A stretch of DNA of 64,000 nt from JAJDOD01 sp050299835 (lineage in GTDB: Bacteria > Pseudomonadota > Alphaproteobacteria > Rhodobacterales > Rhodobacteraceae): contig JBNKWP010000002.1 in NCBI GenBank assembly GCA_050299835.1, positions 62,001 to 126,000 on the forward strand. Direction: 5' to 3'. Of the stretch, positions 36,410 through 44,985 are shown piece by piece. The position numbers and the translations under genes are program-made. The notes beneath the pieces were generated by a model that saw only the letters and a list, made by a program, of their open reading frames with translations, ran no database searches and was not told the origin of the DNA. Position 1 is the stretch's first letter. Each line of letters starts with the position of its first letter.

Positions 36410-38545
36410 GTGTTCCCCCTTCTTCCCGACACTGCACTCCCGATCTTTGCACTTCTCATGCTGGGCGCCCTGTTCCCGGCGCGCGTCGAACCCAGCCGTT
36501 TGGCAACGATGGTCCTGTTGGCCGGACTATCCCTGTTGGTCTTGCGCTACTTCCATTGGCGCATAACCGAAACGCTCTATCCCGACAGGGGAGTCTCGAT
36601 GATGGCCATCGGCATTTGGGTCGTTTTCCTGATCGAAGCCGCGTCCTGGTTCGACGCCATCGTACTCTTCGCTCAATTGGCCCGCAGAACAGACCGAACC
36701 GGCGAGGCTGACGCGCACGAGACACGGCTTCGCACCCTGCCCGCATCCGGTCTTCCTCACATCGATGTTCTGATCGCGACTTACAACGAACCATTAGAGG
36801 TGCTGGAGCGTACAATAATCGGTGCCATTTCCCTCGACTGGCCCTCTGAACGTCTGCACATTCATGTCCTCGACGATGGTCAGCGCGACTGGCTTGAGGT
36901 CTACTGCTGGGAAAACGGCGTGAACTACCTGACCCGCGATGGCAACGCCCATGCGAAGGCGGGAAACATCAACGCCGCTTTGAAAAGGACCAGTTCCGAA
37001 TTCTTCCTGATTCTGGACGCGGATTTCATACCTCAACGCAATATGCTGTTCCGGATGTGCGGATTTTTCGAGGATCCACGGGTGGGCATCGTTCAGGCCC
37101 CGCACGAGTTCTTCAATTTCGACCCACTGCAGACCAATCTTGCCATGCGAAACTCTCTGCCCTCCGATCAAAGGATGTTCTTTCGGGAGATCATGCGAGG
37201 CCGGGACGGGTGGGATTGCGCGTTTTGCTGCGGTTCCAATTCTCTGACCAGACGCGCTGCCATGGACGAGATCGGTGGTGCCATGCCCACGGGATCGATC
37301 ACAGAGGATATGCTGCTGACGCTTGCGTTTCTCCGTAAGGGCTACAAGACACGCTATCTTTGCGAAAGGCTGGCCATCGGGCTGGCGCCGGAGTCCCTCG
37401 ACGCGTTTTTCGTGCAACGCTCACGCTGGGCTCAGGGTGCCTTGCAGATTCTTTACCTGAAAGAAGGCCCGCTCGGCCCTGGCCTGACACTGTCGCAACG
37501 GATCATGTTCATGCCAACCCACTGGCTGACTCAGTCGCTGATGCAGGTGACCGCTCTGACATTGCCGATCGCATATCTTCTGTTCGGTTTCGTGCCTATG
37601 GTTCTTAAGGACGTGTCCGACCTGTTCTATTTTCAGATCCCTGCGATCATGGGGGCGATCATGACCCTGCGGCGGCTGGCGCCGGAGGCCTATCACGCGG
37701 CTCCGTCTACCATACTTGCAACTCTTCAGAGTTTTCGTTTCCTGCCAATGCTCCTGAAGACCCTCTTCAAGCCCCACGGCCACAAATTCAAGGTGACGCC
37801 GAAAGGATCGAACACCAACGGTCAATCCTTCGACCGTTTTACTCTGGCGATGTGCCTGCTTCTGCTCTGGGGAATGACGGCTGGCTTCGCATTTGCAATA
37901 TGGTCCGGATCATACGGTTCTGAAGCCAGGCAGATCTTCCCAATTGTTTCGCTTTGGTCCCTGATCAATGGTATTATTCTTGCTGGCGTCCTGACAGTCG
38001 CCTTCTCGCGCCGTGTCCCCCGCGGCGAAGAACGCTTTTTCCTGGAATCTCCGGCCACGATTACCACAATGGACGAAGAGACCCTCCGAACAAGAACTTG
38101 CGATATCTCCATGTCCGGTGCCCGCGCGAACGGGGCGCTCGGGACCGGGATCTGGGTCGCGATGAATATTCCGTCGGTTCGACCCATTCTCGCCCGCGTC
38201 ACGTGGAGCCGGGGCAACGAGTCCGGCCTCGAATTCCATCACATAGACGAGCAGGCACGCGACGATTTGATTGCCTGCATCTACACGGATTGCGACAAGA
38301 CGATCCCGACCAAATCCGAGCCCGGCAACATTATTCTGGGCTTGTTGAGCGCGATCTTCCTGAAGCCTCCGAAAGTCGAGGGTTCCAAGGCCGAGCTTGG
38401 CTTATCGACGGACGAAATCGCATGCGAATGGTTCCTGTCCGCCGGAAGCGAGATAACGGAAGCCGCCGCGTGGATTGCGGATCCGGAAAGCTGGGATGCA
38501 AACGCCCCTGTTTCCATGCCTGAACATCCCGCAAATCTTGCCTGA
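36410..38545 (+). CDS. Processive GT2 glycosyltransferase with PilZ-like domain (BgsA/cellulose-synthase-like)
   Basis: The 711-residue inner-membrane synthase has N-terminal membrane helices. The GT-A active site is complete: DD at 155-156 (VLDDGQRD), LDADF at 202-206, ITED at 297-300 and QRSRW at 336-340. Further membrane helices follow. A C-terminal PilZ-like segment has SRRVPRGEERF (533-543) and DISMSG (565-570), corresponding to the RxxxR and D/NxSxxG c-di-GMP motifs. It begins with GTG directly after the adaptor gene. No BcsB, BcsZ or BcsC is nearby, which argues against classical cellulose synthesis and for a BgsA-type beta-glucan synthase controlled by c-di-GMP. Confidence 0.85.
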   Translation: MFPLLPDTALPIFALLMLGALFPARVEPSRLATMVLLAGLSLLVLRYFHWRITETLYPDRGVSMMAIGIWVVFLIEAASWFDAIVLFAQLARRTDRTGEADAHETRLRTLPASGLPHIDVLIATYNEPLEVLERTIIGAISLDWPSERLHIHVLDDGQRDWLEVYCWENGVNYLTRDGNAHAKAGNINAALKRTSSEFFLILDADFIPQRNMLFRMCGFFEDPRVGIVQAPHEFFNFDPLQTNLAMRNSLPSDQRMFFREIMRGRDGWDCAFCCGSNSLTRRAAMDEIGGAMPTGSITEDMLLTLAFLRKGYKTRYLCERLAIGLAPESLDAFFVQRSRWAQGALQILYLKEGPLGPGLTLSQRIMFMPTHWLTQSLMQVTALTLPIAYLLFGFVPMVLKDVSDLFYFQIPAIMGAIMTLRRLAPEAYHAAPSTILATLQSFRFLPMLLKTLFKPHGHKFKVTPKGSNTNGQSFDRFTLAMCLLLLWGMTAGFAFAIWSGSYGSEARQIFPIVSLWSLINGIILAGVLTVAFSRRVPRGEERFFLESPATITTMDEETLRTRTCDISMSGARANGALGTGIWVAMNIPSVRPILARVTWSRGNESGLEFHHIDEQARDDLIACIYTDCDKTIPTKSEPGNIILGLLSAIFLKPPKVEGSKAELGLSTDEIACEWFLSAGSEITEAAAWIADPESWDANAPVSMPEHPANLA

Positions 38546-38846
38546 CCTCACGAACAGGGGCCGCCAGGCATTGAGGTTGCGAAATTGCAGGCTCCGGCAA
38601 GGTCGCGAACCTGCAGATAGTGCGCAACGACAGGCAAGGCTCGAGTCGCAGTATCCTTCCGTTGAGGAAAACGCATTCCAACAAGGCAAAGGACCAGGTC
38701 TAAGAACTGGCTGGTCGATACCTTGCTGACGTTCTCTTCAAGCTCTTCGTAAAGGACCGAGCTGAAGTTGACAGTTTTGCCTGGTCCGCAAACAGGAAAC
38801 GGGCGGCCCGAGGGCCGCCCGATCCGAAATCAATCCTAATCGAGGA
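38546..38846. other. Convergent intergenic region
   Basis: About 300 bp between the converging synthase and the LysM/solute-binding gene. It holds no credible gene. The only structure seen is the GC-rich terminator hairpin near its right end. Confidence 0.6.
38801..38820 (-). terminator. Terminator after the LysM/solute-binding operon
   Basis: Perfect 9-bp stem GGGCGGCCC/GGGCCGCCC with a 2-nt centre, 27 nt beyond the stop of the minus-strand operon. On that strand it is followed by GTTTCCTGTTT. Confidence 0.7.
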
Positions 38847-39938
38847 TCAGCTGTTTTTCGCGCGGTGGGCGCTCAAATGGCGCTGCACGATGGCGAACCA
38901 CTCGCCGTTTTCCTTGATCTTGCGAAGCCCGCTGTTGAGAACTTCAATATAGGCGTCGGCGTTCGGGTTGTTGTACGAGATCACGGCGTGCATCGTGCTC
39001 ACTTGTCCAAGGGTCTCGTTCAGCCGAACGTCGTCGCTAAGACCAAGCGAGGTGACCGCCCCGTTGCCCGTATCCGAGGCGATGACCACGGCGTCGTAGC
39101 TCCCATCGGCCAGTCCGGTGAAGCAATCCTTGACTGCGACCGGCTGCGCCACGGTGATGTTGGGTTCGACCAGGTCGTTCTCTTCCATCATGTACATCGA
39201 GTAGCCGGCGGGACGGCAGACCGTCTTGCCCATGAGCTGCGCGTAGGAGGTCAGTTCGGGCTCGTCGGCACGGTTATAGTAGCCGATGATCTGCTCGAAG
39301 ATCGGCTCTGACCATTTCAGGTTGTTGCAGCGGAACTTCGAGGAGTCGGAAAGCTTATCGACTTTGTCGCAGTTCGGGCGGAACCAGACCAGCGAGAAGT
39401 CATAGGCGTGGTCCGACAAGAGCGGCTGCAGATGCGCGCCCCAGTCGTTGACGAAGTCGATCTTGTATTCGGGATGACCGTCCGCCTGCGACATCGCCAC
39501 ATTGGCGATTTCCACGGCGAGGCCGCCCTGCTCGAGATCCTCGTGGGTGAATGGCGCCCAGTCCGTTGCGGTGACAAAGCGGATCACCTGATTGTCGGGC
39601 GTGGGAAGCGCCGCAGTCGTGGCTTCCTGGCGGATCTTGTCAGCATCGGCGCTGGAGGCGCGGATGTTGTCCAGGCAGGGGATCTCGAGGCGCAGACCAA
39701 CGGAGATCAGTGCCGGGTTCGGACCGATCGCCTGGGAGTTGGCGCTGTAGATGATCTGGAAGGACTCGGTCGTTCCGTAGGCCTGTTGGGCAATCGCCGA
39801 CAGCGTGTCGCCGGACCGAACAGTATAAGGCTGCCCGCAGGTCGCGCCGGCGGCCATTGCAGGGCCGGCGACGGCGGTGATGCCGGCGGCAAGCGCAAAG
39901 GCGCCAAACCGGCTTGGAAGGTTGTTAAAGAGGGACAT
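38847..39938 (-). CDS. LysM domain fused to a family-3 periplasmic solute-binding domain
   Basis: A 363-residue exported protein. The signal peptide ends near PAMAAG. A LysM domain follows (YTVRSGDTLSAIAQQAYGTT...NPALISVGLRLEIPC, about residues 38-90). A solute-binding domain of the SBP_bac_3/transporter type then runs from about residue 115 to 355 (IRFVTATDWAPFTHED, then a type-II binding-fold pattern). LysM should hold it to peptidoglycan. No ABC permease or ATPase gene is near, so it may sense or bind a ligand and not feed a transporter. It is second in a two-gene operon. Confidence 0.75.
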   Translation of the reverse strand: MSLFNNLPSRFGAFALAAGITAVAGPAMAAGATCGQPYTVRSGDTLSAIAQQAYGTTESFQIIYSANSQAIGPNPALISVGLRLEIPCLDNIRASSADADKIRQEATTAALPTPDNQVIRFVTATDWAPFTHEDLEQGGLAVEIANVAMSQADGHPEYKIDFVNDWGAHLQPLLSDHAYDFSLVWFRPNCDKVDKLSDSSKFRCNNLKWSEPIFEQIIGYYNRADEPELTSYAQLMGKTVCRPAGYSMYMMEENDLVEPNITVAQPVAVKDCFTGLADGSYDAVVIASDTGNGAVTSLGLSDDVRLNETLGQVSTMHAVISYNNPNADAYIEVLNSGLRKIKENGEWFAIVQRHLSAHRAKNS

Positions 39939-39965
39939 TTACACTCCTGTCTTTGGCTAAATCCC

Positions 39966-41456
39966 CTATCCGGCGGACCGGATCCAGATTTCGATGAAGG
40001 GTTTCGTGGCATCGGCGGCGTCGCAATTCGAATGGCCGACAAAGCCATGGCCTTGTGCGACGAAGGACACTCCCGGTCTGGACGCGGCTTCCGGCGCGAA
40101 TTCACGGAAGGCCGTCAGCAGCGACTCGGCCGCCTCTGTCGACCGCGAGACGGCCGCGGTCGGGTCGCTGCGGCCACCGGTGAAGCCCACGAACATGATC
40201 TCCCGACCGTCGAAGTCGCCATTGGCGACCGCTGCGGCCAGGCGGACAAATCCCAGGCGTTCCCGTGCCGCATCGGCCTTGCTGACGGGGCCGTCGCGGA
40301 AGGTGACAGCCAGCCGGTTGGCCGAAAAGACCGATGCCGCGAAGTCCTTGGCGGATTGATTCAGGTCCGGCGGCAAATCTTCTTCCAGAATGGACTCCAA
40401 CCGGGCCAGACGCGCGAGGTCGGACTCGAACATGTCCGACCCTGTCCAGCCAAGCGAGAGCTGATCGAAGGTCGCCGACAAAGACGCGCTTGCCACGGTT
40501 GGCGAGATTTCCGCAAAGGTAGACACCGTAAGCGGATAGGAGCCGTTTGCGATCGAGAAGTCGTCAGGGCGGCTCGGGTGCTGGCACTCGCCGACAAGCG
40601 CGATGGGCTGCCTGCCATCAAGCTGATCGACCGGAAGCACAGCGACCCCGCCCGGCGCGATCGCCAGAGTGTTGAGCACAAGAGCGTCATCCTTCGCGTT
40701 CAGCACCCTGTTCGAGACTTGCTTCCCGAAAGGCTCCGTTACCGCCAGACGCAATGCATCATGGGTCGCATGGCCCTCGCCGGTCTGCATCGGCTGAATG
40801 GCCACGTCGTTTCCGCCCAGTTCGGACCAGTTCTTGACCTCGCCCGCGAAGACCCTTGCAAGGTCTTCCAGTGTAAGAACGTCGATGCCTGCCGGAGCGC
40901 TGACCAGCACCGCGAGGGCCTGGGACTCGAGCAGTTGAACAGTGGACTGATCGCGCGAGGTCCACTCGGAACGCTCGATCAGGCTATCGGGATCGGCGAC
41001 GGCAGCAACCTCGGAGAGGATACGAACATCGCCTTCGGCACCCGTCCTGAGAAGCGCAAGACTGACCTCGCCCGACGGATTGGAGACCGAAACAGTGTCG
41101 GAACCGTCGAAGCTGACGTTGAACGCGCCGCCCGCTCTGTCCGCATTGAGGATCTCGGTCAGCAGCGCGCGTTCCTGCGGATGGGCGAAGGCGACAGCAA
41201 TGCTCTTGGTGCCTTTCCGAACCCCATCCGGGCAGCCCTCGCCGAAGCACGTCACCGAGTTTCCGGGAATCTTCACCACGCCTGAGCCGGTATTGACCGT
41301 CAACATGGTCCCATCGAATTCCAGAATTTCCCCGTCAATGCTGACGAACCCGTCTTCCGAGCGCAATTCGGCTTGCGCCGCCAAGGCCGATGTCGACCAA
41401 AGAATTGTAAGGGTGCAGGAAAGCACCGTTTTGATTTGCCCCATCATCGGACTCAT
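39966..41456 (-). CDS. PstS-like substrate-binding protein with OmpA-like C-terminus
   Basis: A 496-residue exported protein (signal peptide to about residue 26, STSALAAQA). A PBP-like region resembling PstS phosphate-binding proteins covers about residues 85-320; the segment VLTLEDLARVFAGEVKNWSELGG is typical of that family. A C-terminal OmpA-like stretch follows from about residue 380 (MFVGFTGGRSD...STEAAESLLTAF...GHGFVGHSNC). OmpA domains bind peptidoglycan. It lies 27 bp before the LysM/SBP gene. No Pst permease genes are here. Confidence 0.72.
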   Translation of the reverse strand: MSPMMGQIKTVLSCTLTILWSTSALAAQAELRSEDGFVSIDGEILEFDGTMLTVNTGSGVVKIPGNSVTCFGEGCPDGVRKGTKSIAVAFAHPQERALLTEILNADRAGGAFNVSFDGSDTVSVSNPSGEVSLALLRTGAEGDVRILSEVAAVADPDSLIERSEWTSRDQSTVQLLESQALAVLVSAPAGIDVLTLEDLARVFAGEVKNWSELGGNDVAIQPMQTGEGHATHDALRLAVTEPFGKQVSNRVLNAKDDALVLNTLAIAPGGVAVLPVDQLDGRQPIALVGECQHPSRPDDFSIANGSYPLTVSTFAEISPTVASASLSATFDQLSLGWTGSDMFESDLARLARLESILEEDLPPDLNQSAKDFAASVFSANRLAVTFRDGPVSKADAARERLGFVRLAAAVANGDFDGREIMFVGFTGGRSDPTAAVSRSTEAAESLLTAFREFAPEAASRPGVSFVAQGHGFVGHSNCDAADATKPFIEIWIRSAG

Positions 41457-42033
41457 GCCTCACTTGTATGTCGAGCACATGTATTCCCCTAAATGTGGCG
41501 AAAGATTGAATTTGTTCGGAATTGTTTATGAATCGAGCCTAACCGGTTGACGGCGCGGATGCCCGCTCCTGAACTTCGACACCAGCCGCCTGCATCTGAC
41601 GCAGCAATCCCGGGCCACGGGTGCGGGAGGTTCATTGCCGATCCGATCAAAGCGCCAGCCAACCGCATCCAGGCGCGCGTCAGGCGATACCTGTGCCGGG
41701 GCTGAGTTTGCCCAGATCATCGGCGACCTTGGCTGCAAATCGCTGCAGCGGATTTCGCGCCTTTGGCGATCTCCGCACGATCATTCGCCAGAAAGACCTG
41801 CAGGGTCAGCGTTTCGCGGTGCCCTCCAAAGGGGTGCCCAGCGGGTCGCAGCGCGGCCCCCACATTGAAAGAAGCGAAACCGAAGCGGTGCAACTAACGC
41901 TGTGCAAAATTTCAGTCGACCATCCGGCGTCGCATGCTCCGCCGCGGGCGAAAACAATGCCCGAAATGACGTCACCCCGCACGCAAGTCGATTGGTTTGG
42001 CAAAAGGAAAATCGGGAACAGTCTCTGGCTGTC
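41457..42033. pseudogene. Gene-poor stretch with a possible decayed gene on the minus strand
   Basis: 577 bp without an intact gene. On the minus strand, protein-like fragments appear in different frames: GHRETLTLQVFLANDRAEI near 41770-41830, FAAKVADDLGKLSPGTG near 41695-41740 and DARLDAVGWRFDRIG near 41640-41685. Each is broken by a frameshift or stop. This is what a decayed gene would look like, but no family is recognised and chance cannot be excluded. Confidence 0.25.
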
Positions 42034-42109
42034 TGGTGCCCCCACACGGACTCGAACCGCGGACCTACTGATTACAAATCAGTTGCTCTACCAGCTGAGC
42101 TATAGGGGC
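42034..42109 (-). tRNA. tRNA-Thr(UGU)
   Basis: A full cloverleaf on the minus strand, 76 nt including an encoded CCA. The acceptor stem is GCCCCTA/TGGGGGC, the D arm AGCTCAGCTGGTAGAGC and the anticodon arm ACTGA-TTTGTAA-TCAGT, giving anticodon UGU (threonine, reads ACA). The T arm is GCGGTTCGAGTCCGT. Its 5' half (42072-42109) is repeated at 57051-57088, so it is the integration site of the element to its right. Confidence 0.95.
42072..42109. repeat. Attachment site attL (38-bp direct repeat, in tRNA-Thr)
   Basis: The 38 bp from the anticodon loop to the 5' end of tRNA-Thr are identical to 57051-57088. Flanking bases differ on both sides, so this is the full core of identity. The repeat marks the left boundary of the integrated element. 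Confidence 0.9.
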
Positions 42110-42374
42110 TTACCGAGCAAAAACAAGCGCTTAGGCTGCTGCCGGTGATCGTGGCGTCGGTGAAAGACCTGACAGAGACCTGATGACCTGTTCCACAACC
42201 GGAGACCGATTAGCACGGTTCAATCGCGGATGGAATAGGATCCAACCGTTGTCGGCATCTTCATCCAGGAGCCCGACTACTAAACGTCTGTCCGTATCCC
42301 GCCCGATTGCACATCCTCACGCAGCTTCTATTGTTGGAAAGTTTCCTTACTCGCATCTGGCACCTAGATTCTAA

Positions 42375-42791
42375 CTAGCGAGGTGGCACGACCGAAACGA
42401 TCGCGTCGTACAGAGCCTGCAATCCCCCCGCAGCGATTTCGCACTCCCAAACGATAATGGGTGTCCAACCTTCGGTGCGCAGCGACTCGACGGCGCGCGC
42501 GTCCCTTTCTACGTTTGCGCCCAACTTCGCAGCCCAAAACTCGGCGCGAGTCGCCGGCAGCTTCGCGCGACGGCAGCCCTGATGTTGGTGCCAGAAGCAA
42601 CCATGGACGAAAATTGCGATTCTCCTCGATGGTAGCACGATGTCTGGTCTGCCCTGCAGATCCCGCCGATGCAGCCTGAAGCGCAGCCCCTTTGAGTGCA
42701 GGAAATTGCGCACAGCGAGCTCCGGCTTCGTGTCCCTACCACGTACAGCGGACATAACGCGGCTCCGTTTCTCCCTGTCAAAGACGTCCAT
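42375..42791 (-). CDS. vsr: Very short patch repair endonuclease Vsr
   Basis: Vsr nicks beside T:G mismatches that arise when 5-methylcytosine deaminates. The 138-residue protein shows the family start RSRVMSAVRGRDTKPELAVR, the catalytic aspartate in GRPDIVLPSRRIAIFVHG (Asp50), and the zinc-site FVHGCFWHQHQGC followed by LPATRAEFWAAKL. It is divergent from the cytosine methyltransferase with about 120 bp between. Vsr genes usually accompany C5 methyltransferases, so the two likely form one unit. Confidence 0.93.
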   Translation of the reverse strand: MDVFDREKRSRVMSAVRGRDTKPELAVRNFLHSKGLRFRLHRRDLQGRPDIVLPSRRIAIFVHGCFWHQHQGCRRAKLPATRAEFWAAKLGANVERDARAVESLRTEGWTPIIVWECEIAAGGLQALYDAIVSVVPPR

Positions 42792-42910
42792 CCCATTTAT
42801 CTATTCGCAACCGCTGGCATTTACGATAGAAGGGTGCAAACACACAATATGGTGCCTGCCTCACCAATCTAACGAGATGTGGGACTGGCGCCCGGGTGAC
42901 GGGGGCGAGA

Positions 42911-43996
42911 ATGAGCAGTCTTAACGTGATTGAAAGCTTCTGTGGAGCCGGAGGTATGTCCGTAGGGTTGGCAGAGGCGGGCTTTGACGTCCGCTTTGCC
43001 TTCGACAATGATCCACGCTCTGTCGAGACTTATCGGCTCAACGTCGGCAAGCATGCGGAAGTGTTGGATGCCTCTCGGGTGACAGGACTAGCGCTCTTAA
43101 AACGTGCGGGCTTACGACAAGGTGAACTGGACCTCTTCTCCGGTGGACCTCCCTGTCAAGGTTTCTCCAAGCAGCGGCGCGGAGCCGCAGCACTAGATGA
43201 CCCTCGAAACGGGCTCGTCAGGGAATACGCGAGATTGGTGGAGGAGACGGCACCGAGGGCATTTCTCTTCGAGAACGTCCAGATATTCGGCCAGAAGCGC
43301 GGCAGGAAGCTGATCGATGAAATCTCCGAGCGGCTCTCGGACTACGAGGTGCACGACTTCTTTGTCTGTTCTTCGGACTTCGGCATTGCCCAATCGCGTG
43401 GACGGTTCCTTATGATCGGCCTCCGGCGCGACCAAGTGGCCGCACCACCCCTTTTGCCGACGTCCTCGAAACGAGTGACGGTGAGGGACGCAATCGGCGA
43501 CCTTCCACCGCCGCCTGCAGACTTCTCTGAACACCCTCAGATCGCAAACCATATTCAGTGCAGGATCACTGAGGAGAACCGCAGGCGCATCGCCCACGTT
43601 CCCCCTGGTGGCGGTTGGCGGGACATCCCGTTCGAGCTTCGCCTGCCTTGCCACCAGCGCATCGATACAAGCAAGGGCGGCTGGCCGGATGTTTATGGTA
43701 GGCTCTCCTGGGATAGTGTCTGTCCAACTATTACTGGGGGCTTCGACAGCTTCTCCAGGGGCCGGTACGGTCACCCGGAGCAAGATCGATCCATAACGCC
43801 GCGCGAGGCGGCGAGGCTCCAAGGCTTCCCGGATGCGTTCCGGTTCTTGGGCAACCGCGCCGACGTGCGGCGCATGATAGGCAACGCGGTGCCGCCCCCG
43901 CTTGCGAAAGCCGCTGGCCTGGCTTTGCTTCGGTCCCTGCGACGCGCGAGTCAGCCACCGCGCACAGAAAGCCTTCGTCCGGCCGCCACCGCCTAG
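42911..43996 (+). CDS. C5-cytosine DNA methyltransferase (type II)
   Basis: The 361-residue enzyme has the ordered C5-methylase motifs: FCGAGGMSVGLAEAGF (I), GGPPCQGFS with the catalytic cysteine Cys82 (IV), FLFENV (VI), QSRGRFLMIGLR (VIII), REAARLQGFPD (IX) and RMIGNAVPPPLA (X). The target-recognition region between VIII and IX gives no specificity I can read. The ATG at 42911 follows GGGGGCGAG. The next gene is a putative restriction enzyme in the same direction, so this is probably the modification half of a type II system. Confidence 0.95.
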   Translation: MSSLNVIESFCGAGGMSVGLAEAGFDVRFAFDNDPRSVETYRLNVGKHAEVLDASRVTGLALLKRAGLRQGELDLFSGGPPCQGFSKQRRGAAALDDPRNGLVREYARLVEETAPRAFLFENVQIFGQKRGRKLIDEISERLSDYEVHDFFVCSSDFGIAQSRGRFLMIGLRRDQVAAPPLLPTSSKRVTVRDAIGDLPPPPADFSEHPQIANHIQCRITEENRRRIAHVPPGGGWRDIPFELRLPCHQRIDTSKGGWPDVYGRLSWDSVCPTITGGFDSFSRGRYGHPEQDRSITPREAARLQGFPDAFRFLGNRADVRRMIGNAVPPPLAKAAGLALLRSLRRASQPPRTESLRPAATA

Positions 43997-44042
43997 ACTC
44001 CCCACAGACTTTGTGTAGTCTCGCCGCCTAGGCGAGGAACCA

Positions 44043-44915
44043 ATGCACGAAGTCGAAAAGCAGTACAAAGCCCTCACCGGCCTCACCAAGAAGCAACAAT
44101 TAAGGAGCGCCGATGTCGCCGCTCAGCTAGCCAAGCTCTGTCTCGAGGCGGCCACCTTCGCAGCCGACGACCTAAACGTCGATGAGGTCGTTTCGAAGGT
44201 TCCCGGCAAGCGCTACGGTGTACTTCGATCCGGCGACAAGAGGTCTCGCCCCATCAACTTGGACCTTTACGACGCGCAGTTTGCAGAGGACTTCCTAGCA
44301 ACTAAGTCCCTCGCCGACGTCGAAGAACTTGCCCCCGCAGAACGAAACAGACTTCTGTATTCCATGGTCATGTCCTTTTGCGCAGCGAACGACATACTAA
44401 AGACCAACGACCAGAAGAGCCCAGGGACATTCTTCGAGGTGTTCGTCGGGCACCTGTTCTCCGCCAAGTATGGCATCGACCCGATGAAACACATTCAGGT
44501 GCTAAACCTGGATGCCGAAAGCAAGCTCCCAACCGACTACATCTTCGACATGGGGCCGGAAAAGAGCAAGGTCCACCTCCCGATCAAGCTTTCTACGCGC
44601 GAGCGAGTCGTCCAGGTTTGGGCCCACCAGAGGGTTCTCGACGGGGTCTACGGCGCAGAACGCTTCAAAGGATGCTTGGTGGTCCTCGCCGAAACAAACT
44701 ACCAGAAGAAGGATAACTCGGTCGTCGAGGTCTGCCTGCCCAACCAGTGGGCGGTTTACCAAATGTTCATCGCCAGAATGTTCCGGGTCTACTACCTTGA
44801 TGTCCCGCAACGTTACTCGGACCTTGGGCGCAGATATCCTTTCATACAGGTTAAGCGCTTCGGTGACTTCTTCGATGAAGCGGACAAGATTGTCGGCCCG
44901 CCCGAAGAAGATTGA
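44043..44915 (+). CDS. Putative type II restriction endonuclease
   Basis: A 290-residue protein 46 bp after the methyltransferase. A PD-(D/E)XK-like centre can be read: a helix with Glu132 (FFEVFVGHLF), LPTDYIFDMG with Asp165, then HLPIKLSTRERVVQVWAHQ with Lys182 and Glu187. The K-x-x-x-R-x-R-x-x-Q pattern occurs in several type II restriction enzymes. The call rests on this motif plus position next to a methyltransferase. Specificity is unknown, and another nuclease-like role is possible. Confidence 0.6.
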   Translation: MHEVEKQYKALTGLTKKQQLRSADVAAQLAKLCLEAATFAADDLNVDEVVSKVPGKRYGVLRSGDKRSRPINLDLYDAQFAEDFLATKSLADVEELAPAERNRLLYSMVMSFCAANDILKTNDQKSPGTFFEVFVGHLFSAKYGIDPMKHIQVLNLDAESKLPTDYIFDMGPEKSKVHLPIKLSTRERVVQVWAHQRVLDGVYGAERFKGCLVVLAETNYQKKDNSVVEVCLPNQWAVYQMFIARMFRVYYLDVPQRYSDLGRRYPFIQVKRFGDFFDEADKIVGPPEED

Positions 44916-44985
44916 ATAGAAATTTGCTGCTGCGATAATGTGATTTTGAGAACGGTGTCATATGAATGCGTGGGACATGGAATAA

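Noticed and set aside
36410..38545. Classical bacterial cellulose synthase operon
   Set aside because: No bcsB, bcsZ or bcsC homologue is nearby and the partner is an HlyD-like adaptor.
41621..42148. Open frame of 175 residues across the tRNA region
   Set aside because: Its end is the well-known spurious translation of the antisense of a tRNA gene (RTRTADLLITNQLLYQLSYR); the tRNA explains it.
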